A DNA stretch of 64,000 nucleotides, from positions 4,154,001 to 4,218,000 of the forward strand of contig NZ_CP102592.1 of NCBI RefSeq assembly GCF_025666195.1, written 5' to 3'. Shown here piece after piece: positions 1 to 9,400 of the stretch; position 1 is the first letter of the stretch, and each line of letters begins with the position of its first letter. Under the pieces are notes generated by a model. That model searched no databases and was not told the origin of the DNA. It saw only the letters and a list, made by a program, of their open reading frames with translations. The stretch comes from Xanthomonas sp. CFBP 8443 (lineage in GTDB: Bacteria > Pseudomonadota > Gammaproteobacteria > Xanthomonadales > Xanthomonadaceae). The translations under genes and the position numbers were made by a program.

Positions 1-498
1 CGGCCGGGGAAGTTGGGATATGCATGCAGAGCGCTCCGGAACGGGACGGACCGGGGACCCGACGCAGGTCCCGGAATGCTGCCTTTGTACGCGGCACCGG
101 CTTCTAAGCAGATAACCTATTGGTACTAGTCCCCTGTTCGCGGCGCCGCCGGCGCAGTTACAGTGTCCCGGCACGCTCACGGGAGGGAGATGCGACACGC
201 AACGCCGGCGCCGGGCCGCGCCCCGCCGATGCTGCGTCGCGCACCGATCTGCCGCCGGCGCTGCCGGTGTCGCATGCGTATTCAGGGGCGATGCGCCGTC
301 GCAGGATCGCAACATCGCTGTAAAGAACCGCCGGATGCGTCCGCTATTGCATGCGGGCGGCTCGTTGTTCCGACGGATGCGCCCGCACCGCGGCCGAGGG
401 TCGGCCGCGGTCGGCAACTCGCTGCACCGCCCGCGCAAGCCCGTCCCGTTCAGTCGAGTGCCGGCGCGCTTTTTTCCTCATCAAGAAGACATCACACC
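1..498. other. Left-edge intergenic region, no gene seen
   Basis: No open frame here looks like a protein. The porin frame stays open upstream to about position 163, but the arginine/proline-rich translation there is typical of chance frames in G+C-rich DNA, and a clean signal peptide begins only at 499. The promoter of the porin gene probably lies in this stretch, but I cannot point to convincing -35/-10 boxes. Confidence 0.5.
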
Positions 499-1668
499 AT
501 GCGCCATACCCTTCTCTTCGCTGCGCTGTGCCTGACCGCCGCCGCTCCCGCCGTCGCCAGCGGCTTCGACGATTGGCCGACCAAGGTCGCCTTCAACGAC
601 GGCACCGAACTGGCCCTGACCGGCAACTACGGCTACGACTGGAACAACTTCTCCGACGACGACGCGCGCCTGGAAGACGACAACGCGTTCCGGCGCAAGG
701 AATTCGGCGCCACGCTGAAGAAGAAGGGCGTGTACGACGCGATGGTGTACTTCGACTTCCAGTCCAAGCTGTGGCTGGACGTGTTCTTCCGCGTCGAGAC
801 CAAGGCGCTATTCGGCAGCGACTACGGCAAGGTGCGGCTGGGCTACATCAAGGTGCCGGTCGGCCTGGAAGGCGTGACCAGTTCGCGCGCCGACAGCTTC
901 ATGGAGACCGCGCTGCCGATCCAGGCGATCTACCAGGGCCGCCGCACCGGCGTGGAGTGGACCTTCGAGCGTCCGCAGTACCTGCTGCAGGCCGGCGCGT
1001 ACGGCGGCAAGGACCTGCAGGGCGACAACCCCGGCACCACCCAGGCGGTGCGCGGCGTGTGGACCCCGTTCAAGGCCGAGGGCGACGTGCTGCACCTGGG
1101 CCTGGCCTACTCGCAGGAAAATCCGCGCGGCTACCACAACGGCCTGGACGTGAGCTTCAGCCCTCGCGTGCGTCTGCGTGCGCGCCCGGAAGCCGGCCTG
1201 ACCGACGTGCGCCTGGTCGATTCGGGCACCCTGGTCGATGCCGACCAGGTGCGCCGCACCGGCCTGGAAGCGATCTGGATCAAGGGTCCGTTCTCGCTGC
1301 AGGGCGAGGCGCTGCGCGCCGAGGTCACCCGCGACAACGGCCGCCCCGACTACACCGCCGACGGCCAGTACGTCTTCGCCAGCTACGTGCTGACCGGCGA
1401 GTCGCGCCCGTACAGCGCCGGCAACGTGGCCAACATCAAGCCGGCCAACGCCTACGGCGCGGTCGAGCTGCTGGCCCGCTACAGCCGCCTGGATCTGGAC
1501 GACGGCAGCATCCTCGGCGGCCGTGAGCACAACTGGACCCTGGGCGCCAACTGGTACCTGACCAGCCACTTCAAGTTCCAGGCCAACTACGTGCGCGCCG
1601 ATGCCGAACGCGCCGGCGTGCGCACCAAGCCGAACTCGTTCGACCTGCGTGCGCAGGTGCAGTTCTGA
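499..1668 (+). CDS. OprO/OprP-family porin
   Basis: This encodes a 389-residue outer-membrane beta-barrel porin of the phosphate-selective porin O/P family, which forms diffusion channels for anions and other small solutes. The ATG at 499 is chosen because it opens a classical signal peptide (residues 1-20, ending AVASG); the frame is open further upstream but without signal-like sequence. The mature part has alternating aromatic/polar strands (for example residues 35-45 with NYGYDWNNF) and ends in a phenylalanine (AQVQF), the usual outer-membrane assembly signal. It resembles the second porin at 13065 in size and in the motif GDVLHLGL. The transported substrate cannot be read from sequence. 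It stands alone, followed by three strong hairpins. Confidence 0.88.
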   Translation: MRHTLLFAALCLTAAAPAVASGFDDWPTKVAFNDGTELALTGNYGYDWNNFSDDDARLEDDNAFRRKEFGATLKKKGVYDAMVYFDFQSKLWLDVFFRVETKALFGSDYGKVRLGYIKVPVGLEGVTSSRADSFMETALPIQAIYQGRRTGVEWTFERPQYLLQAGAYGGKDLQGDNPGTTQAVRGVWTPFKAEGDVLHLGLAYSQENPRGYHNGLDVSFSPRVRLRARPEAGLTDVRLVDSGTLVDADQVRRTGLEAIWIKGPFSLQGEALRAEVTRDNGRPDYTADGQYVFASYVLTGESRPYSAGNVANIKPANAYGAVELLARYSRLDLDDGSILGGREHNWTLGANWYLTSHFKFQANYVRADAERAGVRTKPNSFDLRAQVQF

Positions 1669-1680
1669 TCGACGCGCGCT

Positions 1681-1770
1681 GATCGGCACGTGCCGATCGG
1701 CATGCCCGATCAGGACGTACGGATCGCACGTTCTGATCGACGTCCCGATCGGCAATGCCCGATCGGGACG
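1681..1770. repeat. Cluster of three GATC-based hairpins
   Basis: Three inverted repeats lie back to back downstream of the porin. The first is a perfect 18-nt palindrome at 1681-1698 (GATCGGCACGTGCCGATC). The second has 11-nt arms at 1708-1718 and 1728-1738 with one G:T pair. The third has arms at 1741-1750 and 1761-1770, extendable by two more pairs. All three contain GATC with flanking CGG/CCG. There is no T-run, so this is not a standard intrinsic terminator; it may still stop or stabilise the porin transcript. Confidence 0.75.
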
Positions 1771-1972
1771 GATTCAAGAGGAAAATACAGCTTGGCGCCG
1801 CCGGCCTGGCCACACCGGGCCGGCACTGCCGAACTGCATCCGACGTCCGGCCGCGACGGCCGACGGCGCGATCGCATCGGCGCCACAGGTGCCGCCTGCC
1901 AGACCGATCGCCACCAGCGCGCACGCCGCTGCCGCTAAGCTGACGGCCATCGTCCGGCCGCGTCCCCTCCGC

Positions 1973-4621
1973 ATGTATTCCGCTTCGCGCTATCGCCACC
2001 TCGCCCTGCTCCTGCTCGCCGTCCTCGGCGGCATGGCGCTGGCGATGCTGTCGGCCGGGCATTTCGCCGAACAGCGCGCGCTGCGCGCCGAGAGCCGGCA
2101 ACTGCGGCAACAGCTGGACCTGTACGCGCAGACCCTGCAGCAGCGCATCGACCGCTATCGCACCCTGCCGCAGGTGCTGGCGCTGGATCCGGAACTGCGC
2201 GACGCGCTGACCCGGCCGCTGGACCCGGCCACGCACCAGCGGCTGAACCTGAAGCTGGAGCGCGCCAACGACGTCACCCGCTCCTCGACGCTGACCCTGA
2301 TCGGCGCCGACGGCGTCGCCGTGGCCGCCAGCAACTGGCGCCTGGCCAGCAGCAACGTCGGCGCCGACTACAGCTTCCGCCCCTACGTGAAGCAGGCGCT
2401 GGCGCAGGGCAGCGGGCGTTTCTACGGCATCGGCATGACCACCGGCGTGCCCGGCTATTTCCTGTCGCAGGCGATCCGCGACGAGGCCGGGCGCACCCTC
2501 GGCGTGATCGTGATCAAGATCGAGCTGGCCGCGCTGGAGCGCGAATGGCTGCGCGTGCCCGACGTGGTGCTGGTCAGCGACCGCCACGGCGTGGTGTTCC
2601 TGTCCAGCCGCGACGCCTGGCGCTACCGCCAGCTGCAGCCGCTGAGCGCGCGCGAACGCGAGGAACTGCTGGCCACCCGCCAGTATGCCCGGCAAGCGCT
2701 GCTGCCGGCGCAGCGGCGCAGCCTGGACACGCTGGACGACGGCGGCCAGGTGATGCGCGTCGATGCGCCCGCGCAACGCGCGCCGCTGCTATGGCAGAGC
2801 ATGGCGCTGCCGGAGAGCGGCTGGCGCCTGCACCTGCTGCACGACATCGGCGGCAGCCGCGCCGCCGGCCGCGCCGCCGCGCTGGCCGCGGCCGGCATCT
2901 GGCTGGCGCTGGTGTTCCTGGGCCTGCTGTTCCAGCAGCGCCAGCGCCTGGCGCGATTGCGCCAGCGCAGCCGGCGCGAACTGGAATCGCTGCTGCAACA
3001 GCACGCGCAGGAGCTGCGCACCGCGCAGGACGGCATCGTGCAGGCCGCGCAGCAGGCCGACACCGGCCTCAGCCGCAGCCTGGAGCATCTGCCGCAGGGC
3101 GTGGTGATCATCGATGCGCAGCTGCGCCTGGTGGCGTGGAATTCGCGCTACCTGGAGATCTTCCGCTTCCCGCCGGAACTGATCCGCATCGGCCGCCCGA
3201 TCGAGGACGTGTTCCGCTACAACGCGCGCCGCGGCCTGCTCGGCCCCGGCCCGGTGGAGGCGGCGATCCAGCGCCGCCTCGACCACCTGCGCAGCGGCCG
3301 CCCGCACATGCGCGAGAGCGAGAAGGACGACGGCACCGTGCTGGAGATCCGCGGCAACCCGCTGCCCGACGGCGGCTTCGTCACCAGCTATGCCGACATC
3401 ACCAGCTACAAGAACGCCGCGCGCGAACTGCGCTCGTTGGCCGATGCGCTCGAACACCGCGTCGCCGAACGCACCCGCGACCTGGCCGACGCCAAGCGCG
3501 AGGCCGAGAACGCCAACCGCTACAAGACCCGCTTCGTCGCCTCGGCGGTGCACGATCTGCTGCAACCGCTCAACGCCGCGCGCATGTTCGTCTCGGCGCT
3601 GCGCGGCAAGCTGCACGACGACGACGCGCGGCAGATCGCCGACCATGTCGACAACGCGCTGGTCGCGCAGGACGCGATCCTCAACAGCCTGCTGGACATC
3701 TCGCGGCTGGAAGCGGGCACGCTGAAGACCCAGGTGCGCGATTTCGCGCTGGGGCCGCTGCTGCAGGCCCTGGCGCACGAGTTCGGCATCGTCGCGCAGG
3801 ACCGCGGCCTGCGCCTGGACTACATGCCGACCCGCGCCACGGTGCGCAGCGACGAGACCCTGCTGCGCCGCATCCTGCAGAACTTCCTGTCCAACGCCAT
3901 CCGCTACACCCCGCGCGGACGCGTGCTGCTGGGCTGCCGCCGCGACGGCGAGCGCCTGCGCATCGAAGTCCACGACCAGGGCCCGGGCATCCCCGAAGCG
4001 CTGCAGCAGGAGATCTTCGAAGAGTTCCGCCGCCTCGGCGACGGCGTCGCCCATGATCGCGGCGCCGGCCTCGGCCTGGCGATCGTGGAGCGCATTGGCC
4101 GCCTGCTCGGTCACCGCATCGGCCTGCGCTCGCAGCTCGGCCGCGGCAGCGTGTTCGCGGTCACCGTGGCGCTGGGCGACGCCGACGCCGCGGCGCAGGC
4201 GCAGCCGCCGACTGCGGTGGCCAGCGACAACGGCGACGACCCGATCCTGCACGGCTGCCGGGTGTGGTGCATCGACGACGAGCCGCGCGTGTGCGAGGCC
4301 AGCCGCATGCTGCTGGAACGCTGGGCATGCCGGGTGGAACTGGCCGCCGGCCCGGAGGAAGCGCTGGCCGCGGCGCAACCGGCACAGGCGCCGGAGCTGG
4401 TGCTGCTGGACGTGCGCATGGGCGCGCGCGACGGCCCGGCCCTGTTCGCGCAACTGTGCGAGCGCTGGAACGCCGAGCCGCGGGTGATCCTGGTCACCGC
4501 CGAAGCCGATCCGGCGCTGCGCGCGCTGGCCCAGGAACGCGGCTGGGGCTTCCTGGCCAAGCCGGTGCGCGCGCCGGCGCTACGCGCACTGATGACGCAG
4601 ATGCTGCTGCGCCGCGGTTGA
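1973..4621 (+). CDS. NahK-like hybrid sensor histidine kinase with receiver domain
   Basis: An 882-residue inner-membrane hybrid kinase. Domains in order: membrane segment about residues 8-26; periplasmic Cache-like sensor about 30-300; second membrane segment about 301-321; PAS domain about 365-475; a coiled-coil linker; HisKA with phospho-acceptor His527 in the box AVHDLLQPLNAAR; HATPase_c with N-box near 636 (NFLSNAIRY) and G1 box DQGPGIPE near 667; and a C-terminal receiver with acidic pair IDDE near 765 and phospho-acceptor Asp813 (LLDVRM). The PAS plus HDLLQPLNAAR arrangement is that of the Pseudomonas NahK/ErcS' group. ATG 1973 starts right before the first membrane helix; the frame is open upstream but reads as non-coding. 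A NarL-type regulator lies about 1 kb downstream and is a candidate partner. Confidence 0.9.
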   Translation: MYSASRYRHLALLLLAVLGGMALAMLSAGHFAEQRALRAESRQLRQQLDLYAQTLQQRIDRYRTLPQVLALDPELRDALTRPLDPATHQRLNLKLERANDVTRSSTLTLIGADGVAVAASNWRLASSNVGADYSFRPYVKQALAQGSGRFYGIGMTTGVPGYFLSQAIRDEAGRTLGVIVIKIELAALEREWLRVPDVVLVSDRHGVVFLSSRDAWRYRQLQPLSAREREELLATRQYARQALLPAQRRSLDTLDDGGQVMRVDAPAQRAPLLWQSMALPESGWRLHLLHDIGGSRAAGRAAALAAAGIWLALVFLGLLFQQRQRLARLRQRSRRELESLLQQHAQELRTAQDGIVQAAQQADTGLSRSLEHLPQGVVIIDAQLRLVAWNSRYLEIFRFPPELIRIGRPIEDVFRYNARRGLLGPGPVEAAIQRRLDHLRSGRPHMRESEKDDGTVLEIRGNPLPDGGFVTSYADITSYKNAARELRSLADALEHRVAERTRDLADAKREAENANRYKTRFVASAVHDLLQPLNAARMFVSALRGKLHDDDARQIADHVDNALVAQDAILNSLLDISRLEAGTLKTQVRDFALGPLLQALAHEFGIVAQDRGLRLDYMPTRATVRSDETLLRRILQNFLSNAIRYTPRGRVLLGCRRDGERLRIEVHDQGPGIPEALQQEIFEEFRRLGDGVAHDRGAGLGLAIVERIGRLLGHRIGLRSQLGRGSVFAVTVALGDADAAAQAQPPTAVASDNGDDPILHGCRVWCIDDEPRVCEASRMLLERWACRVELAAGPEEALAAAQPAQAPELVLLDVRMGARDGPALFAQLCERWNAEPRVILVTAEADPALRALAQERGWGFLAKPVRAPALRALMTQMLLRRG

Positions 4622-4643
4622 GCGCTCTATCACCGGAGCAATA

Positions 4644-5092
4644 GCCCCTCTCCCCCCGGGAGAGGGGTTGGGGTGAGGGTCCGGCGCGCAGCGGCTCGCG
4701 GAGTTGGATGCACGAGGCTGCGCCCGTACCCTCATCCGCCCCTGCGGGGCACCTTCTCCCGGTGGGAGAAGGAAATAGCCGCGGTGCGCCTAACCCCTCT
4801 CCCATCGGGAGAGGGGTTGGGGTGAGGTGCGGCGCGAAGCGGCTCGTGGAGCTGGGTACACGAGGCTGCGCCCGTACCCTCATCCGGCCCTGCGGGCCAC
4901 CTTCTCCCGATGGGAGAAGGAAACAGCCGCGGTGCGCCTTAGCCCCTCTCCCACCGGGAGAGGGGTTGGGGTGAGGGTCCGGCGCGAAAGCGACTCGCGG
5001 AGTTGGGTGCACGAGGCTGCGCCCGTACCCTCATCCGCCCCTGCGGGGCACCTTCTCCCGGTGGGAGAAGGGAAAGGGAACAGCCGCGCGTG
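4644..5092. repeat. Three tandem copies of a ~149-bp Xanthomonas-type intergenic repeat
   Basis: Units run 4644-4792, 4793-4941 and 4942-about 5092. Each begins with a short palindrome (CCCCTCTCCC ... GGGAGAGGGG), continues through GGGGTGAGG and CACGAGGCTGCGCCCGTACCC, and ends with a second palindrome (CCTTCTCCC ... GGGAGAAGG). Sequence identity between units is high, with scattered substitutions. The array fills the gap between the convergent kinase and DUF5713 genes. The same unit recurs at about 51501-51810. It contains no coding sequence and is not spaced like a CRISPR array. Confidence 0.9.
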
Positions 5093-5117
5093 CTTAGTCC
5101 CACCGATTCCCGGCCCC

Positions 5118-5459
5118 TCACCACTCGCGCGGCGCGATCAGTTCCTCGGCGTCGGCGTCGTCGAAGCCGTAGGTCTTGGCGATGTACAGGAAATCCACGC
5201 CGATGTTGTCGCGCGCGGCGGTCTCGATCTCGCTGTCGTGCGCCTCGAATTCCAGCGCCAGCGCGTTGAATTCCTCGGTGGCGGCGTGGGTAAGCCGGTA
5301 CAACGCGGGCAGATCCTTCGGCGCCTGCGCTTCGATCGCCTCGCACAGCCGCAGCAGGATCTTCTGGCCCTTTCCGACCAGGAAGGAGGGGAAGTAGTCA
5401 TCGTCCAGCATTTCCTGCAGGAACGGGTAGTACGTGATCTGCTCGTTGCTAAGGGGCAT
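5118..5459 (-). CDS. DUF5713 family protein
   Basis: A 113-residue cytoplasmic protein without signal peptide or membrane segment. From memory of the family it matches DUF5713 along its whole length: N-terminal NEQITYYPFLQEM, central LTHAATEEFNAL, and C-terminal DSEIETAARDNIG followed by AKTYGFDD and a terminal REW. The function of the family is unknown. It is highly acidic and likely all-helical. It is transcribed alone, separated from the response-regulator gene upstream by about 117 bp. Family assignment is from recalled sequence likeness; a profile search was not possible. Confidence 0.78.
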   Translation of the reverse strand: MPLSNEQITYYPFLQEMLDDDYFPSFLVGKGQKILLRLCEAIEAQAPKDLPALYRLTHAATEEFNALALEFEAHDSEIETAARDNIGVDFLYIAKTYGFDDADAEELIAPREW

Positions 5460-5576
5460 GGTCGGGGGATCCTTTCCGCCCGCAGGAAGCGCGGGCGCCA
5501 GTGCATAGCATCGCGTATCCGGGCGCGGCGGAAAATGCTCCCGGCACAGCCGGCGGCTGGCGGGCCGCGCCGACGG

Positions 5577-6215
5577 TCAAGCCTCGCCTTCCGGCTCCAG
5601 CGCCTTGACCAGCACCGCGGCCTGGGTCCGGCTGTGGCATTCGAGCTTTTTCAGGATCGCCGTCACATGCACCTTCACCGTGTTCTCGGCCAGGCCCAGC
5701 TCGTAGGCGATCTGCTTGTTGAGCAGGCCGTCGGCCAGGCACAGCAGCACGCGGAACTGCTGCGGGGTCAGCTGCGCCAGGCGCGCGGCCAGTTGCGCAT
5801 CGGCCTCCGAGCGCGCCGCGGTCAGCGGCGGGAACCAGGTGCCGCCGTCGAGGACCGCCGCCACCGCGATGCCGATGGTCTCGGCCGGCGAAGACTTGGG
5901 GATGAAGCCGGCCGCGCCGAACTGCTGGGCGCGGCGGATCACCCGCGGGTGGTCGTTGGAGGAGATCACCACCACCGGCACCTCCGGGTGCTCGCCACGC
6001 ACGTGCAGCAGCGCCGAGAAGCCGCGCGCACCGGGCATCGCCAGATCCAGCAGGACCAGGTCGGCATCGGGCAGCGCGGCCAGCGCGGCATCCAGCGTGG
6101 CGGCGCTGGCCGCCTCGGTCACCAATGCGCGCGGCAAGGCCTGGCGCAGCGCGTGCAGCACCGCGGCGCGGAACAGGGGATGGTCGTCGGCGACCAGGAT
6201 CTTCGGCGTGTCCAT
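5577..6215 (-). CDS. NarL/FixJ-family response regulator (AgmR-like)
   Basis: A 212-residue two-component response regulator. An N-terminal receiver has the acidic pair at Asp10-Asp11 (VADDHPLF) and phospho-acceptor Asp57 (LLDLAMPG). The C-terminal LuxR-type helix-turn-helix spans about residues 145-205 (LTPQQFRVLLCLADGLLNKQIAYELGL is split by the recognition turn, then ENTVKVHV). ATG at 6215 starts immediately at the receiver; the frame is open further upstream but not receiver-like. It has no adjacent kinase of its own and is divergent from the diguanylate cyclase gene at 6475. In Pseudomonas, NahK-like kinases are linked to AgmR/ErdR regulators, so the kinase at 1973 may be its partner (inference). 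Confidence 0.87.
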   Translation of the reverse strand: MDTPKILVADDHPLFRAAVLHALRQALPRALVTEAASAATLDAALAALPDADLVLLDLAMPGARGFSALLHVRGEHPEVPVVVISSNDHPRVIRRAQQFGAAGFIPKSSPAETIGIAVAAVLDGGTWFPPLTAARSEADAQLAARLAQLTPQQFRVLLCLADGLLNKQIAYELGLAENTVKVHVTAILKKLECHSRTQAAVLVKALEPEGEA

Positions 6216-6474
6216 GGCGACAGTCTGGCATGCGCGGCGGCGGCGGCGTATCGCCACGCCGGGGACGCCGCCGCAAGGGCCGGCACGCCGCCGGCGCAAT
6301 GTCCGTGGCCGGGCCGTCAGACCAGTCGAGTCGTGCGGCGCCGGCTGGCATCCCGCCGCCCCCAACTCCCCTCCTGCGGGACTGCCCAGGGCGTGCCGCG
6401 GGTGTGGCAGGATGCGCGCGAACACCGGGCATCGGCGCCATTCAAGTGCCACCGCCCTCGGCCGATAGCGTGGC

Positions 6475-9400
6475 GTGACCCAACCTTTTTCGACCTTCCT
6501 GCGAAGCGCGCGCGCGGCCATGCGCCGCTGCGCGTTGCTGGCGGCGTTGTCGATGCCGGGACTGGCCGTGGCCGCGACGGCGGCCAGCGACGGCGACGAT
6601 CCCGAGCTGCCGAGCAGCCTGGAGCATTTCGGCCTGGACGAGGGCCTGTCGCAACTCTCGATCAACGCGCTGCAGAGCGACGACCAGGGATTCCTGTGGA
6701 TCGCCACGCAGGAGGGCCTCAACCGCTTCGACGGCCATCTGTTCCGCACCTACCGGCATGAACTCGGCCCCAGCGAACGGCAGAGCCTGCTCAGCAGCAG
6801 CATCGACAGCCTCGCCTTCGAAGCCCGCGGCACCCGGTTGTGGCTGGGCACCAACGACGCCGGCCTGGAAGTGATCGAGCTGGCCAGCTGGCGGCGGCAT
6901 CGGCTGAGCACCGCCGATGGCCTGTCGCACAACCGGGTCACGAACATCCTGATCGATCCGCAGGGCGGTGCCTGGCTGGGGACCGAGCAAGGCATCGACC
7001 GCATCGATGCGGCGGTGCGGCGGGTGTCGCCGCTGGGCGGCGATGCGCCGGTGGTGGGCTTGACCTGGATGCCCGACGGCAAGCGCGCCGTGGCGCTGGA
7101 CCGGCACTGCCGGCTGTGGTTGCTCAGCGCGAGCGCGCGCCAGGCGCTGCCGGCGCCGCCAGGCATCGACGAATGCGTAGCGCTGCAGTCCGGGCCCGAC
7201 GGCCTGTGGCTGGCCTCGGCCAGCGCCGGGCTGTTCAAGCTCGACGCGCAGGGCGGCGTGCTCGCGCACTGGAGCACCGAGCAGCTGCTGACCGACCATG
7301 GCGATCTCAGCGCGCTGATCCGCCTGGCCGACGGGCGGGTGCTGGTCGGCTCCAGCAACGCCACGGTGACCCAGCTGGACACCGACGCGACGCCGCGGCG
7401 ACTGCACTTCGACGCGCCGCCGCGAAGCGCCATCAACGGCTTCTACCAGGACGGCAACGGCACCTGGTGGATCGGCACCTACACCGCCGGGCTGTACCGG
7501 GTGCGGCCGTTGTCGGCGGTGATCCGCAACGACGAGGAAGGCCTCAGCGACGTCCATGCCTGGCCCAGCTCCAGCGTGCGCAGCATCTGGCGCGACGGCA
7601 CGCGCATGCTGATCGGCACCGACCAGGGGCTGATGCTGCGCGACCGCGACCGTGCGCCGTGGCGGGTCCCGGCGCCGCTGGCCGCGCGCGCGGTACGCGC
7701 CATCGAGCGCGATACCCACGGCTGGTGGCTGGGAACCCGCCACGGGCTCTGGCGGCTGAGCGACAGCGGCGCGCTCACGCGCGTGGACGGGCTGGCCGAT
7801 GCGCACGTGAACGACCTGCTGCGCGAAGGCGACACGCTGTGGGTCGCCACCCGCCGCGGGCTGACCCGGGTGGTCGACGGCCGCGTGCAGGACGATCCGC
7901 GCTGGGCGCCGCTGGCTGGGCGCACGCTGGCGCGGCTGTACCGCGACGCCCAAGGCACGCTGTGGATCGGCGGCAACGATTGCGGCCTGTGGCGCATGCG
8001 CGGCGATCGCGCGGCCGAGCCCTACCGGCCCGGCGGCGCCGGCCTGTACCCGTCGGTGTGGTCGCTGTACGAAAAAGACGGCGTCCTGTGGGTGGGCACC
8101 TTCACCGGCGGGCTGTACCGGGTCGACCTGAAGCACGACGTCGCGGTGCGCTACACCGACCGCAAAGGCCTCAGCAGCAACGTGATCTACACCATCCTGC
8201 CCGATCCGCAGGGACGGCTCTGGCTGAGCACCAACAACGGCCTGAGCGTGCTCGATCCGGCGACCCGCATCGTGCAGAGCCTGGGCCGCCGCGACGGCCT
8301 GCAGAACCAGGAATACAACAGCGGCCGCGGCTATCGCGACAGCCGCGGCCTGCTGTATTTCGGCGGCACGCAAGGCGTGGACGTGGTCGATCCGCGGCGG
8401 CTGCCGCTGCGCAGTCCGCCGGCGCGCGCGGTGCTGACCGACCTGCACGTGCTCGACGCCGGCGAAGCCCGCCACGGCGGCACGCGGCAGACCGAGACCG
8501 ACGTGGTGTATGCGCGCGACATCGCGCTGGACCATCGCGACAACGTGTTCACCGTGGGCATGACCGCGATCGACTTCACCGCGCCGGGCACCGCGCGCCT
8601 GCGCTACCGGGTGGACGGCCTGCACAAGGGCTGGGTCTATCCGCAGACCGCGCACAGCGAGTTCTCGGTCAGCCATCTGCCGCCGGACCGCTACGTCCTG
8701 CAGGTGCAGGCGGCCGGGCGCGACGGCCAGTTCGGCCCCTCGCGCACGCTGCAGATCGAAGTGCGGCCGCCGCCGTGGCGGCATCCGCTGGCCTATGCCG
8801 GCTACGCGCTGCTGGGCCTGCTGCTGCTCGGCCTGACCGCGCAACGCGTGCGCCGCACGGTCAACCGCGAGCGCGACATGGTCGAGCTGCTGAACCTCAC
8901 CGTCGCCGAGCGCACGCGCCAGCTCGAACGCGCCAACCAGAAGCTGTCGCAGAGCAATACGCAGCTGGAGGCGGCCACCCGCCTGGACCCGCTGACCCAG
9001 GTCTCCAACCGCCGCGAACTGCAGGATTGGCTGGCGCGCGAGTGCCCGGCGCTGCGCGCCGAGCTGGACGCGGGCAGCAGTACCGACGCGCTGTATTTCT
9101 TCATGATCGACGTCGACAACTTCAAGCGCATCAACGACGACTACGGCCACCAGGCCGGCGATACCGCGCTGGTGCAGTGCGCCGACAGCCTGCGCGCCCT
9201 GTGCAGAATCCGCGACCTGCTGGTGCGCTGGGGCGGCGAGGAATTCCTGCTGGTCACCCGGCTGCCGCGCGATGCCGCCGCCGAGGCGCTCGCCGAGCGC
9301 CTGCGCGCGGCGGTGGCCGCGCAGCATTTCGTGCTGGAGCAGCGCGACCTGGCACTGACCTGCTCGATCGGCTTCGCGCCATGGCCGTTGGTGGCGGCGT

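Noticed and set aside
2545..4056. 500-codon frame inside the hybrid kinase gene, same strand, other register
   Set aside because: Low-complexity Arg/Ala/Pro translation; the kinase frame has full domains over the same bases.
4644..5092. Repeat array considered as a CRISPR array
   Set aside because: Units are contiguous ~149-bp tandem repeats without unique spacers, and there are no cas genes.
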